From the NCBI GenBank assembly GCA_031392945.1, contig JANMVT010000110.1, forward strand, positions 1 to 14,483: DNA of 14,483 bases, in the 5' to 3' direction. Within the stretch, counting starts at the first letter, position 1. Each line of letters opens with the position of its first letter. The position numbers and the translations under genes were made by a program. Below are positions 7,777 through 14,436 of the stretch, in pieces. The notes under the pieces were generated by a model. The model had not been told where the DNA came from, ran no database searches, and saw nothing but the letters and a program-made list of their open reading frames with translations. The DNA is from JANYCG01 sp031392945. GTDB taxonomy: Bacteria; Pseudomonadota; Gammaproteobacteria; Burkholderiales; Burkholderiaceae_C.

Positions 7777-7793
7777 AGAATAGTCTGATTCTA
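7776..7793. promoter_or_regulatory. Symmetric TAGAAT inverted repeat in the ftsY/M16 divergent gap
   Basis: The sequence TAGAAT-6 bp-ATTCTA fills the short gap between the two divergent starts. TAGAAT matches the sigma-70 -10 consensus TATAAT at five of six positions and occurs on both strands because of the symmetry. It could therefore supply -10 boxes in both directions, or be an operator. No good -35 box is visible at 17 bp on either side, so a promoter role is tentative. Confidence 0.3.
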
Positions 7794-7805
7794 AGAACCC
7801 CCCAA

Positions 7806-8948
7806 ATGTTCAGCTTTTTCAAGAAAAAACCCCCTGCGCCCGTTTTAAGACCCGTCGGCACCTCTGTCACTGCCACGCCTGTCGCCGCGCCAGCGGCGCT
7901 GCCCCAGGCAACTCCGGGCGGCTCCCTGATTGGCCGGGCCCTGGTGACGCCGATCGAGATTCCGCTTGCTCCCGCCATTCCCCCCGAACGCCAGAAGTGG
8001 CTGGAAAAACTCAAAAACGGGCTTGGCAAAACCGCGTCGAGCATCTCGGGCGTGTTTGGCGGCACACAAATCAATGAGGCCCTGTTCGAAGACCTCGAAA
8101 GCGCCTTGTTGATGGCCGACGCCGGCGTGCCCGCGACCGAGCATCTGATCGCCGAACTGCGCCGCAAAGTCAAAGACAGCGGCATCACCCACCCCGTGGC
8201 GCTGAAAAACGCCCTGACCGCCAGCCTGACCCACCTGCTTTTGCCGCTGGAGAAACCCCTGGTCATCGGCGAGAACAAACCCACCGTCATCATGGTGGTG
8301 GGCGTGAACGGCGCGGGCAAAACCACGTCGATCGGCAAACTCACGCGCCACCTGGCGGTGGAGGGCGCCAGCGTGTTGCTGGCCGCCGCCGACACCTTTC
8401 GCGCTGCGGCTCGCGAGCAGCTCACCGTCTGGGCCGACCGCAACACGGTGGAGATCATCAGCCAGGAAGGCGGCGATCCGGCGGCCGTGAGTTTTGATGC
8501 GGTGAGCGCCGGCAAGGCGCGCGGCAAAGACGTGGTGCTGATCGACACCGCCGGGCGCCTGCCCACCCAGATCCACTTGATGGACGAGCTGAAGAAAATC
8601 AAACGTGTGATTCAAAGGGCTGACGCCGCTGCCACCGGCAGCGAAGCCCACCCGGCAAACCAAGCGCCAGGCCTGGCCGGCCTGGCAGGGGCCGCCCCGC
8701 ACGAAATCCTGCTGGTGATCGACGGCAACACCGGCCAGAACGCGCTGACCCAGGTCAAGGCGTTTGATGACGCGCTGGGACTCACTGGCCTGATCGTCAC
8801 CAAGCTTGACGGCACCGCCAAGGGCGGCGTGCTGGCGGCTATCGCGCGCGGGCGGGCGATTCCGGTCTATTTCATTGGCGTGGGGGAGAAGCTCGAAGAG
8901 CTGGAGACCTTCAGCGCCAGGGAATTCGCCCAAGCCTTGCTGGCGTAA
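7806..8948 (+). CDS. ftsY: Signal recognition particle receptor FtsY
   Basis: 380 residues. The SRP-receptor GTPase docks SRP-ribosome complexes at the inner membrane for co-translational insertion. After a short basic start (MFSFFKKKPP) and a Pro/Ala-rich linker, the N domain runs from about 62 to 155. The G domain follows: P-loop GVNGAGKTT (166-174), DTFRAAAREQ (196-205), DTAGRLP (247-253), TKLDGTAKGG (332-341) and the closing GVGEKLEELETF (358-369). The acidic A domain of E. coli FtsY is almost absent. Unusual: about 22 extra residues (275-296, ATGSEAHPANQAPGLAGLAG-like) lie between KRVIQRADA and APHEILLVIDG, where most homologues pass directly from one to the other. Divergent from the M16 operon; the YnjB-like gene follows after 30 bp. 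Confidence 0.97.
   Translation: MFSFFKKKPPAPVLRPVGTSVTATPVAAPAALPQATPGGSLIGRALVTPIEIPLAPAIPPERQKWLEKLKNGLGKTASSISGVFGGTQINEALFEDLESALLMADAGVPATEHLIAELRRKVKDSGITHPVALKNALTASLTHLLLPLEKPLVIGENKPTVIMVVGVNGAGKTTSIGKLTRHLAVEGASVLLAAADTFRAAAREQLTVWADRNTVEIISQEGGDPAAVSFDAVSAGKARGKDVVLIDTAGRLPTQIHLMDELKKIKRVIQRADAAATGSEAHPANQAPGLAGLAGAAPHEILLVIDGNTGQNALTQVKAFDDALGLTGLIVTKLDGTAKGGVLAAIARGRAIPVYFIGVGEKLEELETFSAREFAQALLA
8666..8686. repeat. Perfect 8-bp inverted repeat within the FtsY insertion
   Basis: GCCAGGCC, loop TGGCC, GGCCTGGC. The palindrome lies inside the stretch encoding the extra FtsY residues (bases 8628-8693). It may be the trace of a short palindromic element inserted in frame, but GC-rich coding sequence can also produce this by chance. 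Confidence 0.5.
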
Positions 8949-8978
8949 TGATTTTCCTTTTCAATCGACCAAAACAAC

Positions 8979-10217
8979 ATGACCAACACCCGCAACGCCA
9001 GCCGTCCCATCAGCCAACTTGGCCGCGTCAGCCGCCGCCAAACCCTCGCCCTGCTCGGCGCCGCTGCTTCACATTCGCTGTTCGCCCAGACGGGAACTGC
9101 GTGGAATGTTATTGAATCAAGAGCACGCGGGCAGACCGTCTATTTCAATGCCTGGGCTGGCAGCGAGCACATCAACGCCTATTTGCAGTGGGCCGCCGCC
9201 GAAGTCCAGAAGCGCCACGGCGTCAAGGTGGAGCACGTGAAGGTGACGGACACGGTCGAAGTCGTCAAACGCGTGCGCGGCGAAAAAGCGGCGGGCAAGC
9301 TGGCCGACGGCACGGTGGACCTGGTCTGGATCAATGGCGAAAACTTCTTGGCCATGAAACGCGAAGCCATGCTGTTTGGCCCGTTTGCCGAGAGCCTGCC
9401 GAGTTTCCAATACGTTGATGTGGCCGGCAAACCGACCACACGCATCGATTTTTCCGAACCGGTTGAAGGCCTGGAAGCGCCCTGGGGCATGGCCCAGCTC
9501 ACATTTTTTGCCGACAGCAAACGCGTGCCGGCCCCGCCCCGCAGCGTGGCCGCGCTGCTGGCGTTTGCCAAGGCGAACCCGGGGCGCGTGACTTACCCGC
9601 GCCCGCCCAATTTCCATGGCATGACGTTCTTGAAGCAGGCCCTGGTTGAGTTGAACCCGGATCGCGCCACGCTTTACCAGAGCGTGACGGCAGAGGCCCT
9701 GGCCAAAGCTGGCGCGCCCCTGTGGGCCTACCTGGACGCGCTGCACCCGCACCTGTGGCGCGCGGGCAAGCAGTTTGCGCAAAACGCCGCCGCCATGCGG
9801 CAGATGATGAGCGACGGCGACCTGCTGCTGGCGTTCACCTTCAACCCCAATGAAGCGGCCAATGAAATCGCCGCCAAGCGGCTGGTGGAAAGCGTTGTAA
9901 GTTATCAATTTGAGAATGGCAGCATCGGCAACACGCACTTTTTGGCGATCCCGTTCAACGCCAGGGCCAAAGAAGGCGCGCAAGTCCTGGCCAACTTCCT
10001 GCTGTCGCCCGAGGCCCAGGCGCGCAAGGCCGACATCAACCAGTGGGGCGACCCGACCGTGCTGGCGCTGGACAAACTGCCTGCGGTGGAGCGGGCCCGT
10101 TTTGCCGCCAAACCGCTGGCGGGCCAGGTTCTGCAGGTGATGCCCGCCATCCCCGAGCCGCACGGCAGTTGGGTTGATGCGCTGTCCCGTGAGTGGTTGA
10201 AGCGCTACGGGCAATAA
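8979..10217 (+). CDS. ynjB: YnjB-type ABC transporter substrate-binding protein
   Basis: 412 residues. The N-terminus carries SRRQTLALLGAAASHSLFAQ (residues 18-37), an RR-containing export signal resembling a Tat signal (R19, R20), so the protein should be periplasmic. The mature part shows blocks I recall from the YnjB/COG4134 family of extracellular binding proteins: TVYFNAWAGSEHINAYLQWA, VDLVWINGENFLAMK, EAPWGMAQLTFFADS and NPGRVTYPRPPNFHGMTFLK. The ligand of this family is not established to my knowledge. In E. coli the gene sits with a permease (ynjC) and an ATPase (ynjD); neither is in this window, and the next gene is on the other strand. It lies 30 bp after ftsY and may be read through from it. 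Only a weak ribosome site precedes the ATG. Confidence 0.88.
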   Translation: MTNTRNASRPISQLGRVSRRQTLALLGAAASHSLFAQTGTAWNVIESRARGQTVYFNAWAGSEHINAYLQWAAAEVQKRHGVKVEHVKVTDTVEVVKRVRGEKAAGKLADGTVDLVWINGENFLAMKREAMLFGPFAESLPSFQYVDVAGKPTTRIDFSEPVEGLEAPWGMAQLTFFADSKRVPAPPRSVAALLAFAKANPGRVTYPRPPNFHGMTFLKQALVELNPDRATLYQSVTAEALAKAGAPLWAYLDALHPHLWRAGKQFAQNAAAMRQMMSDGDLLLAFTFNPNEAANEIAAKRLVESVVSYQFENGSIGNTHFLAIPFNARAKEGAQVLANFLLSPEAQARKADINQWGDPTVLALDKLPAVERARFAAKPLAGQVLQVMPAIPEPHGSWVDALSREWLKRYGQ

Positions 10218-10223
10218 CGACAA

Positions 10224-10246
10224 ATTCTGCGGCCCATTCTGCGGCC
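10224..10246. repeat. Short tandem repeat in a convergent gap
   Basis: ATTCTGCGGCC occurs twice (10224-10234 and 10236-10246, period 12) in the 32-bp space between the convergent ynjB-like and exported-protein genes. No terminator hairpin with a T-tract is visible here. Confidence 0.6.
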
Positions 10247-10249
10247 AGT

Positions 10250-11062
10250 TCAGCGCGGCGGCACGGCCACACACGAGCCGGCAAAGATGACTTTGCCCGC
10301 TGCATTGACCAGGGACGCCTCGGCCGTGTCGCGGTTGATGCGCCAGCGCGCGCCGCCCCGGCCAAAGCTGATCTCGGCGTCAGTCACGGCACCCGAAGTC
10401 AGCCACTGGTTGTTCACAGCAAGCACTTTTTCTGAATCGCTGAAGCGCACCTCGACGTCTTCACGCGTCACAAAGCCGCCGTCGGGCTGCAAGTCGCACA
10501 GGGCGGACCGCATGTCGGACGGGCCGCCCTGCTCAAACAATTCTTTGGCGATTTGCGCGGCCCGCGCGGGGCGTTGCGTGGTGTGGCAGGCGAATTCGGC
10601 GACCGAGCGGCTGCCGTCCAGCATTCTCACCCCGGCCAATTTGTCGCTGCCCAGGGCGGCGGCGGCGGCCTCAACCCGCGCGCGCGCCGACGCGCCTTGC
10701 GGGGTCAAATCCAGCGGCGACCCGGCGCTGGCCAAAATCGCCAAACGCATGGGAATGCCGCAGTCCGCCAGAAAATGGCTGTAGCCCAGGGCCGGGCTGG
10801 GCTGGGTGGCGTTGACCCGCACCAGCACGCCGCTGACGTGGCGCCGGTCCACAATGGCCATCGAGATCGGATCAACGCCGTACAAGACATCGTCAATGCG
10901 CTGCACCAGTTGCACGCCCTTGGCCCCACTCGCGCGGCTTTCAGCGTTGCTGCCCCGGTTGGGGCCAGGGGTTTGCGCGCCAGAATCCAGGCAGGCCAGA
11001 GCCGCCAGGCAGATGACCAGGGCTGGCCAACGCAGGGGAAGGGACTGGATCAAATTTGGCAA
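10250..11062 (-). CDS. Exported protein of unknown function
   Basis: About 270 residues; I do not recognise the family. The N-terminus (SLPLRWPALVICLAALACLDSGAQ) is a plausible signal peptide. The AALAC stretch resembles a lipobox but lacks the usual Leu/Val at -3, so a lipoprotein is possible but not favoured. The mature part has scattered cysteines (in FLADCGIPM, VAEFACHTTQ, RSALCDLQPD, IFAGSCVAVPP), compatible with periplasmic disulfides, and a C-terminal beta-like segment (VEVRFSDSEKVLAVNNQWL). No catalytic motif is evident. The start is uncertain: the frame has no ATG before the signal peptide and the TTG at 11060-11062 is the best candidate; the nearby ATG is in another frame. Codon usage looks genuinely coding. 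Convergent with the ynjB-like gene and divergent from the carboxylesterase. Confidence 0.7.
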   Translation of the reverse strand: MPNLIQSLPLRWPALVICLAALACLDSGAQTPGPNRGSNAESRASGAKGVQLVQRIDDVLYGVDPISMAIVDRRHVSGVLVRVNATQPSPALGYSHFLADCGIPMRLAILASAGSPLDLTPQGASARARVEAAAAALGSDKLAGVRMLDGSRSVAEFACHTTQRPARAAQIAKELFEQGGPSDMRSALCDLQPDGGFVTREDVEVRFSDSEKVLAVNNQWLTSGAVTDAEISFGRGGARWRINRDTAEASLVNAAGKVIFAGSCVAVPPR

Positions 11063-11225
11063 AAGGGTCTCATCAGGAGATGCGGGTCTGCGTGAATTTT
11101 AGGGTCTGGCCGTGACGGCCGACGGGCGACTGACGGGTAGCCGACGGATGGGTGTGGCGCATTGCTATATTCGGGCATCCGCATTTGCGCACGGCATCCA
11201 CCTCAAATCCACTTTTTCAAGCCCC
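11063..11225. other. Divergent intergenic region
   Basis: 163 bp between the exported protein and the carboxylesterase. It holds imperfect GACGG-type repeats (11114-11149, with GCCGACGG twice) and a TATATT (11166-11171) that could be a -10 box for the esterase gene. No matching -35 box was found. An in-frame ATG at 11149 also lies here but precedes a non-conserved stretch. Confidence 0.35.
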
Positions 11226-11894
11226 ATGACACAACTCCTGCCCCACATCAAAATCGAAACCGCGCCCAATCCGACCGCCGCCGTGATCTGGCTGCACGGC
11301 CTGGGCGCCGACGGCAATGACTTTGCCGGCCTGGTGCCCGAGCTGGATTTGGCCGGCTGCCCGTCGATCCGTTTTATCTTCCCCCACGCGCCCAGCATTC
11401 CGGTCACCCTGAATGGCGGCTATGTCATGCCGGCCTGGTACGACATTCTGGGCAGCGAGCTGCAACGCCGTGAAGACGCTGGCGGCATCCGCCACTCGGC
11501 GCTGGCGATCGAGGCGCTGATCGCCGCCCAAGTCGAAAACGGCATCAAGGCATCGCACATTGTTTTGGCCGGGTTTTCACAAGGTTGCGCCATGGTGCTG
11601 CACACCGGCCTGCGCCATAAGGAGCGCCTGGCCGGCATCATGGCGCTGTCCGGTTACCTGCCGCTGGCCGACACGGTAGCGGCTGAACGCAGCCCGGCCA
11701 ACCTGGCCACGCCCATCTTCATGGCGCACGGCGTGCAGGACCCGATGATCATCCTGAGCCGCGCCGAGGCCTCGCGCGACGCCCTGGCGCACCTGGGCTG
11801 CGCCGTGCAATGGCACACCTACCCGATGCCCCACAGCGTGCATCCGCTGGAGATCGCCGACATCAGCCGGTTTTTGAAATCGGTGCTGGTTTAG
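11226..11894 (+). CDS. Carboxylesterase / acyl-protein thioesterase-like hydrolase
   Basis: 222 residues, the usual size of the phospholipase/carboxylesterase (Abhydrolase_2) family. AAVIWLHGLGADGNDF (18-33) is the family's first conserved block with the oxyanion hole. GFSQGCAM has nucleophile Ser118, HGVQDPMI has Asp172 and MPHSVHPLEI has His203, giving a complete triad. Members hydrolyse short acyl esters or deacylate proteins in the cytoplasm; the real substrate here is unknown. The ATG at 11226 is preferred over the longer in-frame extension to 11112, because homology-like sequence begins only at MTQLLPHIKIE and the extension looks non-coding. The 3' end overlaps the convergent EamA gene by 32 bp. 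Confidence 0.92.
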   Translation: MTQLLPHIKIETAPNPTAAVIWLHGLGADGNDFAGLVPELDLAGCPSIRFIFPHAPSIPVTLNGGYVMPAWYDILGSELQRREDAGGIRHSALAIEALIAAQVENGIKASHIVLAGFSQGCAMVLHTGLRHKERLAGIMALSGYLPLADTVAAERSPANLATPIFMAHGVQDPMIILSRAEASRDALAHLGCAVQWHTYPMPHSVHPLEIADISRFLKSVLV

Positions 11895-12795
11895 ACGCTT
11901 GGGCGGCCTGCCGGTTCACCAGGCAAATTCCCGGCAGCACCAGGGCCATGCCCACGGCGTGGTGCCATTGCAGGGGCTCGCCCAGCACGATCCAGGCGAT
12001 GACGGCTGCGTAAATCGGGCCCAGGTACAAAACCACGCTGACGCGCGCTGCGCCCAACTCGCGCTGCATCACTGAATAGGCCAGATACGCGCCATAACCC
12101 GGCAGCGCGGCGGCGGCGAGCACCAGCCCAAACCCTTTCAGCGTCAACACCGGCAGGGGGTTGACCCAGGCTTCAGCGATGGCAAACGGCAGCATCACCA
12201 GCACGCCCGCCAGGCTGACCACTGTGAGGCGGGCGCTGGCGCCCAAAGGGCTGGGCCAGCGCTTGAGCAGCAAGGCGTAGGCCGTCCAGGACAGGGTGGC
12301 CGCGAAGATCCAGCCGTCGCCAGGCACCAGGTGAACTGCGGCCAGATGGCCCCATTGGCCTTTGAGCACGACGTGCAGCACCCCCGCCAGCGCCAGCAAC
12401 ACGCCGCCCGCCTGCAAGGCGGTGATGCGTTCCTTGAGCCAGATCGCCGAGGCCGCCACGATCAGCACCGGCGAAATGCTGTAGATCAGGGCGATGTTCA
12501 CCGCCACCGTGGTGCGCCCGCCGATGTATATCCAGGCGCCGCAAATCCACATGCCCAAGGCGCCCAGCACCAGGTAACGCTTCCAGTCTTTGGCAATGTC
12601 GCTGCGGTGCCGGCGCAACTCGCCCCAATGGCCCAGGCTGAACAGGAAACTGGCGATCAACCAGCGCAGCAGCGCCAGGGCGTGCGGCTCGATCACCCCC
12701 GGCGCACTGCGGGCCACCAGGTAATTGACGGTCCAAAAAGCCGGTGTGACGAAGATCAGGGCGAGCGCCAGACGGTGGCGCGACGGGGTGGACAT
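11863..12795 (-). CDS. EamA/DMT-family transporter
   Basis: 310 residues with about ten hydrophobic segments in two similar halves (about 10-145 and 157-300), the EamA duplicated-domain layout of drug/metabolite transporters of the inner membrane. Typical half-ends are SAIWLKERITALQAGGVLLA and AWIVLGEPLQWHHAVGMAL, each with the conserved Glu near the end of its domain. Such proteins export small metabolites or amino acids; substrate and direction cannot be read. The ATG at 12793-12795 lies just before the first hydrophobic segment. The 3' end overlaps the carboxylesterase gene. It lies downstream of boxA on the same strand, with 169 bp between them, so a link to aromatic metabolism is only a possibility. 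Confidence 0.93.
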   Translation of the reverse strand: MSTPSRHRLALALIFVTPAFWTVNYLVARSAPGVIEPHALALLRWLIASFLFSLGHWGELRRHRSDIAKDWKRYLVLGALGMWICGAWIYIGGRTTVAVNIALIYSISPVLIVAASAIWLKERITALQAGGVLLALAGVLHVVLKGQWGHLAAVHLVPGDGWIFAATLSWTAYALLLKRWPSPLGASARLTVVSLAGVLVMLPFAIAEAWVNPLPVLTLKGFGLVLAAAALPGYGAYLAYSVMQRELGAARVSVVLYLGPIYAAVIAWIVLGEPLQWHHAVGMALVLPGICLVNRQAAQASKPAPISKTG

Positions 12796-12826
12796 GGCTA
12801 TTGGCCTTGCGCTGGAAAGAATCTTG

Positions 12827-12888
12827 ATGCTACTCTAATAGTAGCATACTATGTATGTTCCACGAGGGCAATTGGCCTGTTTTATTGG
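12827..12888 (+). repeat. Dispersed AT-richer repeat, copy 3 (with hairpin)
   Basis: Lies in the 169-bp gap (12796-12964) between the EamA start and the boxA stop, in the opposite orientation to copies 1 and 2. It begins with a perfect stem ATGCTACT/AGTAGCAT and a 5-base loop (12827-12847), followed by ACTATG and then CCACGAGGGCAATTGGCCTG with a T-rich end. The rest of the gap (12889-12964) shows no gene or clear terminator. The hairpin could influence the EamA promoter or the boxA 3' end. Confidence 0.72.
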
Positions 12889-12964
12889 AAAAACCAGAAT
12901 GGGGGGATTTTGCTGCCCATCGGCCGGCAGGACAACCCCCGAAACCCTCCAACCGTCCAACCGC

Positions 12965-14347
12965 TCAATAGGTCTCCAGGTGCAGACGGCCTTCTTTTTT
13001 CAAGGTTGCGCCAACCGCGTCCCAGTCCAGGCCCGCCTGCTGCCCCACGTCGCGCAAGGCCAGCAGCACGCCCTCTTCCATGCTCTTGAGTCCGCAGACG
13101 TAGAAGCAGGTGTTGGCGTCAGCCAGTAACTGGCCCAAATCCGCCGCGCGCTCACGCATCACGTCTTGCACATAGTGTTTGGGCTGGCCCGGGGTGCGCG
13201 AGAACGCGAAGTTGATGTCGATGAAATCCTTGGGCAGGCTTTGCAGGGGGCCAAAATACGGCAGCTCTTCCTTGGTGCGGGCGCCGAAGAACAGCATCAG
13301 CTTGCCGCCTTCGTGATGTGGCCCCCACGCTCCGCCGCTTCGCGGGTCGCTGCCCCCCGAGGGGGCTAGCCCGCCTTGGGACGGCCCGGCGGCGGTCTGC
13401 CTTTGCCTTCGCCGCCATTCGGTCATGGCGCGCATGGGAGCGCTGCCGGTGCCGGTGCATATCATCACGATATTGCTCCTGGGGTGGTTGGGCATCAGGA
13501 AACTCGCGCCAAAAGGGCCGATCACCTGCACTTTGTCGCCGACCTTGAGGTCACACATGTAGTTGCTGGCCACGCCGCGCACCGGTTTGCCATGATGGTC
13601 TTCCAGCACGCGCTTGATGGTGAGCGACAGGTTGTTGTAGCCCGGGCGCTCGCCGTTGCGCGGGCTGGCGACAGAATATTGGCGCGGATGGTGGGCGCGG
13701 CCATGGGCATCCACGCCGGGCGGGACGATGGCGATGGACTGGCCTTCAAGCACGGGAAAGGGCAGGTTGCCAAAGTCCAGCACCACATGGTGGGTGTCGT
13801 ATTCTTTGCCGACCTGGGTCACACGCACATTGCCGCCAACGGTGGCGGTGATGGTTTTATCCGCCGCTTTGGGGCCGTACAGGTTGGTGTAAGCGTGGGC
13901 GGCGGACCAGGGCGGAATGATCGCGCCGAACTGGGCGCCGGCATTGCCCGCCTGCGGCGACCCGTCAGCCAGGGCAGACGCGCCAGATGCTGCCGGCACG
14001 GCCGGCTGCGGGCCCGGCGCTTCAACGCCGGTCGCTGCATCCAGATCAACACCCGCCGCCCTCAACGCCTCTGGCGTCAATTCAGGCGGCAACTCATCCC
14101 AGGTCAGCTGGTCTGCCGTTGAATAGGCCATGACATGCGGCATCACGCGCCAGTTGTCGATCGAGCCGGTCGGACATGGCGAAATGCAGGCCATGCAGGA
14201 ATTGCAGACCTCGGCATTGACGACGTAGTTGCGGTCGTCATGCGTGATCGCGCCCACGGGGCAGGTCGCCTCGCAGGTGTTGCAGCGGATGCAGATTTCG
14301 GGGTCGATCAGATGCTGTTTGATGACAGCGATTTCAGACATACCCAT
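12965..14347 (-). CDS. boxA: Benzoyl-CoA 2,3-epoxidase reductase component BoxA
   Basis: 460 residues. BoxA takes electrons from NADPH through FAD and Fe-S clusters and passes them to the BoxB di-iron oxygenase, which epoxidises benzoyl-CoA in the aerobic box pathway. The N-terminal ferredoxin part has two CxxCxxCxxxCP motifs, CIRCNTCEATCP (19-30) and CNSCMACISPCP (48-59), for two [4Fe-4S] clusters. An Ala/Pro-rich linker (about 100-145) leads to a ferredoxin-NADP reductase-like part: RQYSVASPRNG (222-232), GPFGASFLMP (277-286), CTGTGSAPMRAM (297-308), YVCGLKSMEEG (416-426) and a C-terminal Tyr. The ATG at 14345-14347 is chosen because AAGGAG lies 5 bp upstream; MSEI at 14341 is the alternative. 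Odd: residues about 321-343 are a repeat-derived insertion. boxB appears to lie 89 bp upstream. Confidence 0.95.
   Translation of the reverse strand: MGMSEIAVIKQHLIDPEICIRCNTCEATCPVGAITHDDRNYVVNAEVCNSCMACISPCPTGSIDNWRVMPHVMAYSTADQLTWDELPPELTPEALRAAGVDLDAATGVEAPGPQPAVPAASGASALADGSPQAGNAGAQFGAIIPPWSAAHAYTNLYGPKAADKTITATVGGNVRVTQVGKEYDTHHVVLDFGNLPFPVLEGQSIAIVPPGVDAHGRAHHPRQYSVASPRNGERPGYNNLSLTIKRVLEDHHGKPVRGVASNYMCDLKVGDKVQVIGPFGASFLMPNHPRSNIVMICTGTGSAPMRAMTEWRRRQRQTAAGPSQGGLAPSGGSDPRSGGAWGPHHEGGKLMLFFGARTKEELPYFGPLQSLPKDFIDINFAFSRTPGQPKHYVQDVMRERAADLGQLLADANTCFYVCGLKSMEEGVLLALRDVGQQAGLDWDAVGATLKKEGRLHLETY
13319..13387. repeat. GC-rich palindromic repeat inserted in frame in boxA
   Basis: Contains GGCCCCCACGCTCCGCC (13320-13336), CGCTTCGCG, and a stem GCCCCC/GGGGGC with a 3-base loop (13352-13366), followed by CCGCCTTGGGACGGCCCGG. 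The first 17 bases recur exactly, inverted, at 14414-14430. I recall this kind of sequence as a frequent intergenic repeat in Comamonadaceae genomes (recall, not searched). It adds about 23 residues (GPSQGGLAPSGG...GAWGP) to BoxA without breaking the frame; the exact insertion edges are approximate. Confidence 0.75.
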
Positions 14348-14352
14348 GGCAA

Positions 14353-14358
14353 CTCCTT
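14353..14358 (-). promoter_or_regulatory. Ribosome binding site of boxA
   Basis: AAGGAG on the minus strand, 5 bp before the ATG at 14347 and 11 bp before the next in-frame ATG at 14341. This favours the MGMSEI start over MSEI and over the TTG at 14374. Confidence 0.7.
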
Positions 14359-14372
14359 GTTGATGAGACAGC

Positions 14373-14403
14373 AATTTTTCGAGGTGCCGCCCCTAGAAAA
14401 ATT
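14373..14403 (-). promoter_or_regulatory. Hairpin in the boxB-boxA spacer
   Basis: Perfect 8-bp inverted repeat AATTTTTC/GAAAAATT around a 15-base, GC-rich loop. In the boxB-boxA transcript it would form an AU-rich stem about 15 bases upstream of the boxA ribosome site. Possible roles are an RNA processing or stability element, or it may just be the edge of the adjacent repeat. The stem is too AU-rich to be a convincing terminator. Confidence 0.45.
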
Positions 14404-14430
14404 AGCCCCCCGGGGCGGAGCGTGGGGGCC
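14404..14430 (-). repeat. Short copy of the GC-rich palindromic repeat
   Basis: On the minus strand this reads GGCCCCCACGCTCCGCC followed by CCGGGGGGC. The first 17 bases are identical to 13320-13336 inside boxA, and the copy then skips the middle of the longer element and rejoins at its C/G-rich end. A 6-bp stem GCCCCC/GGGGGC (14405-14410 with 14424-14429) is possible. It lies just after the presumed boxB stop. Confidence 0.7.
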
Positions 14431-14436
14431 ATCTTT

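Noticed and set aside
7313..8602. Minus-strand open frame of 429 codons across ftsY and the M16 start
   Set aside because: It is antisense to ftsY and the catalytic M16 gene, both of which have clear family motifs. Its own translation is Ser/Arg/Ala-rich without recognisable motifs, typical of a GC-rich shadow frame.
9117..10274. Minus-strand open frame of 385 codons
   Set aside because: Antisense over nearly all of the ynjB-like gene, with His/Arg/Gly-rich composition and no motifs.
11112..11225. N-terminal extension of the carboxylesterase
   Set aside because: The extra residues precede the family's first conserved block, look unlike coding sequence and include the GACGG-rich stretch; the ATG at 11226 fits the normal family length.
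12331..13089. Plus-strand frame running from the EamA gene through the gap into boxA
   Set aside because: It is antisense to two strong genes, and its gap portion is the dispersed repeat; no coding signal in its own right.
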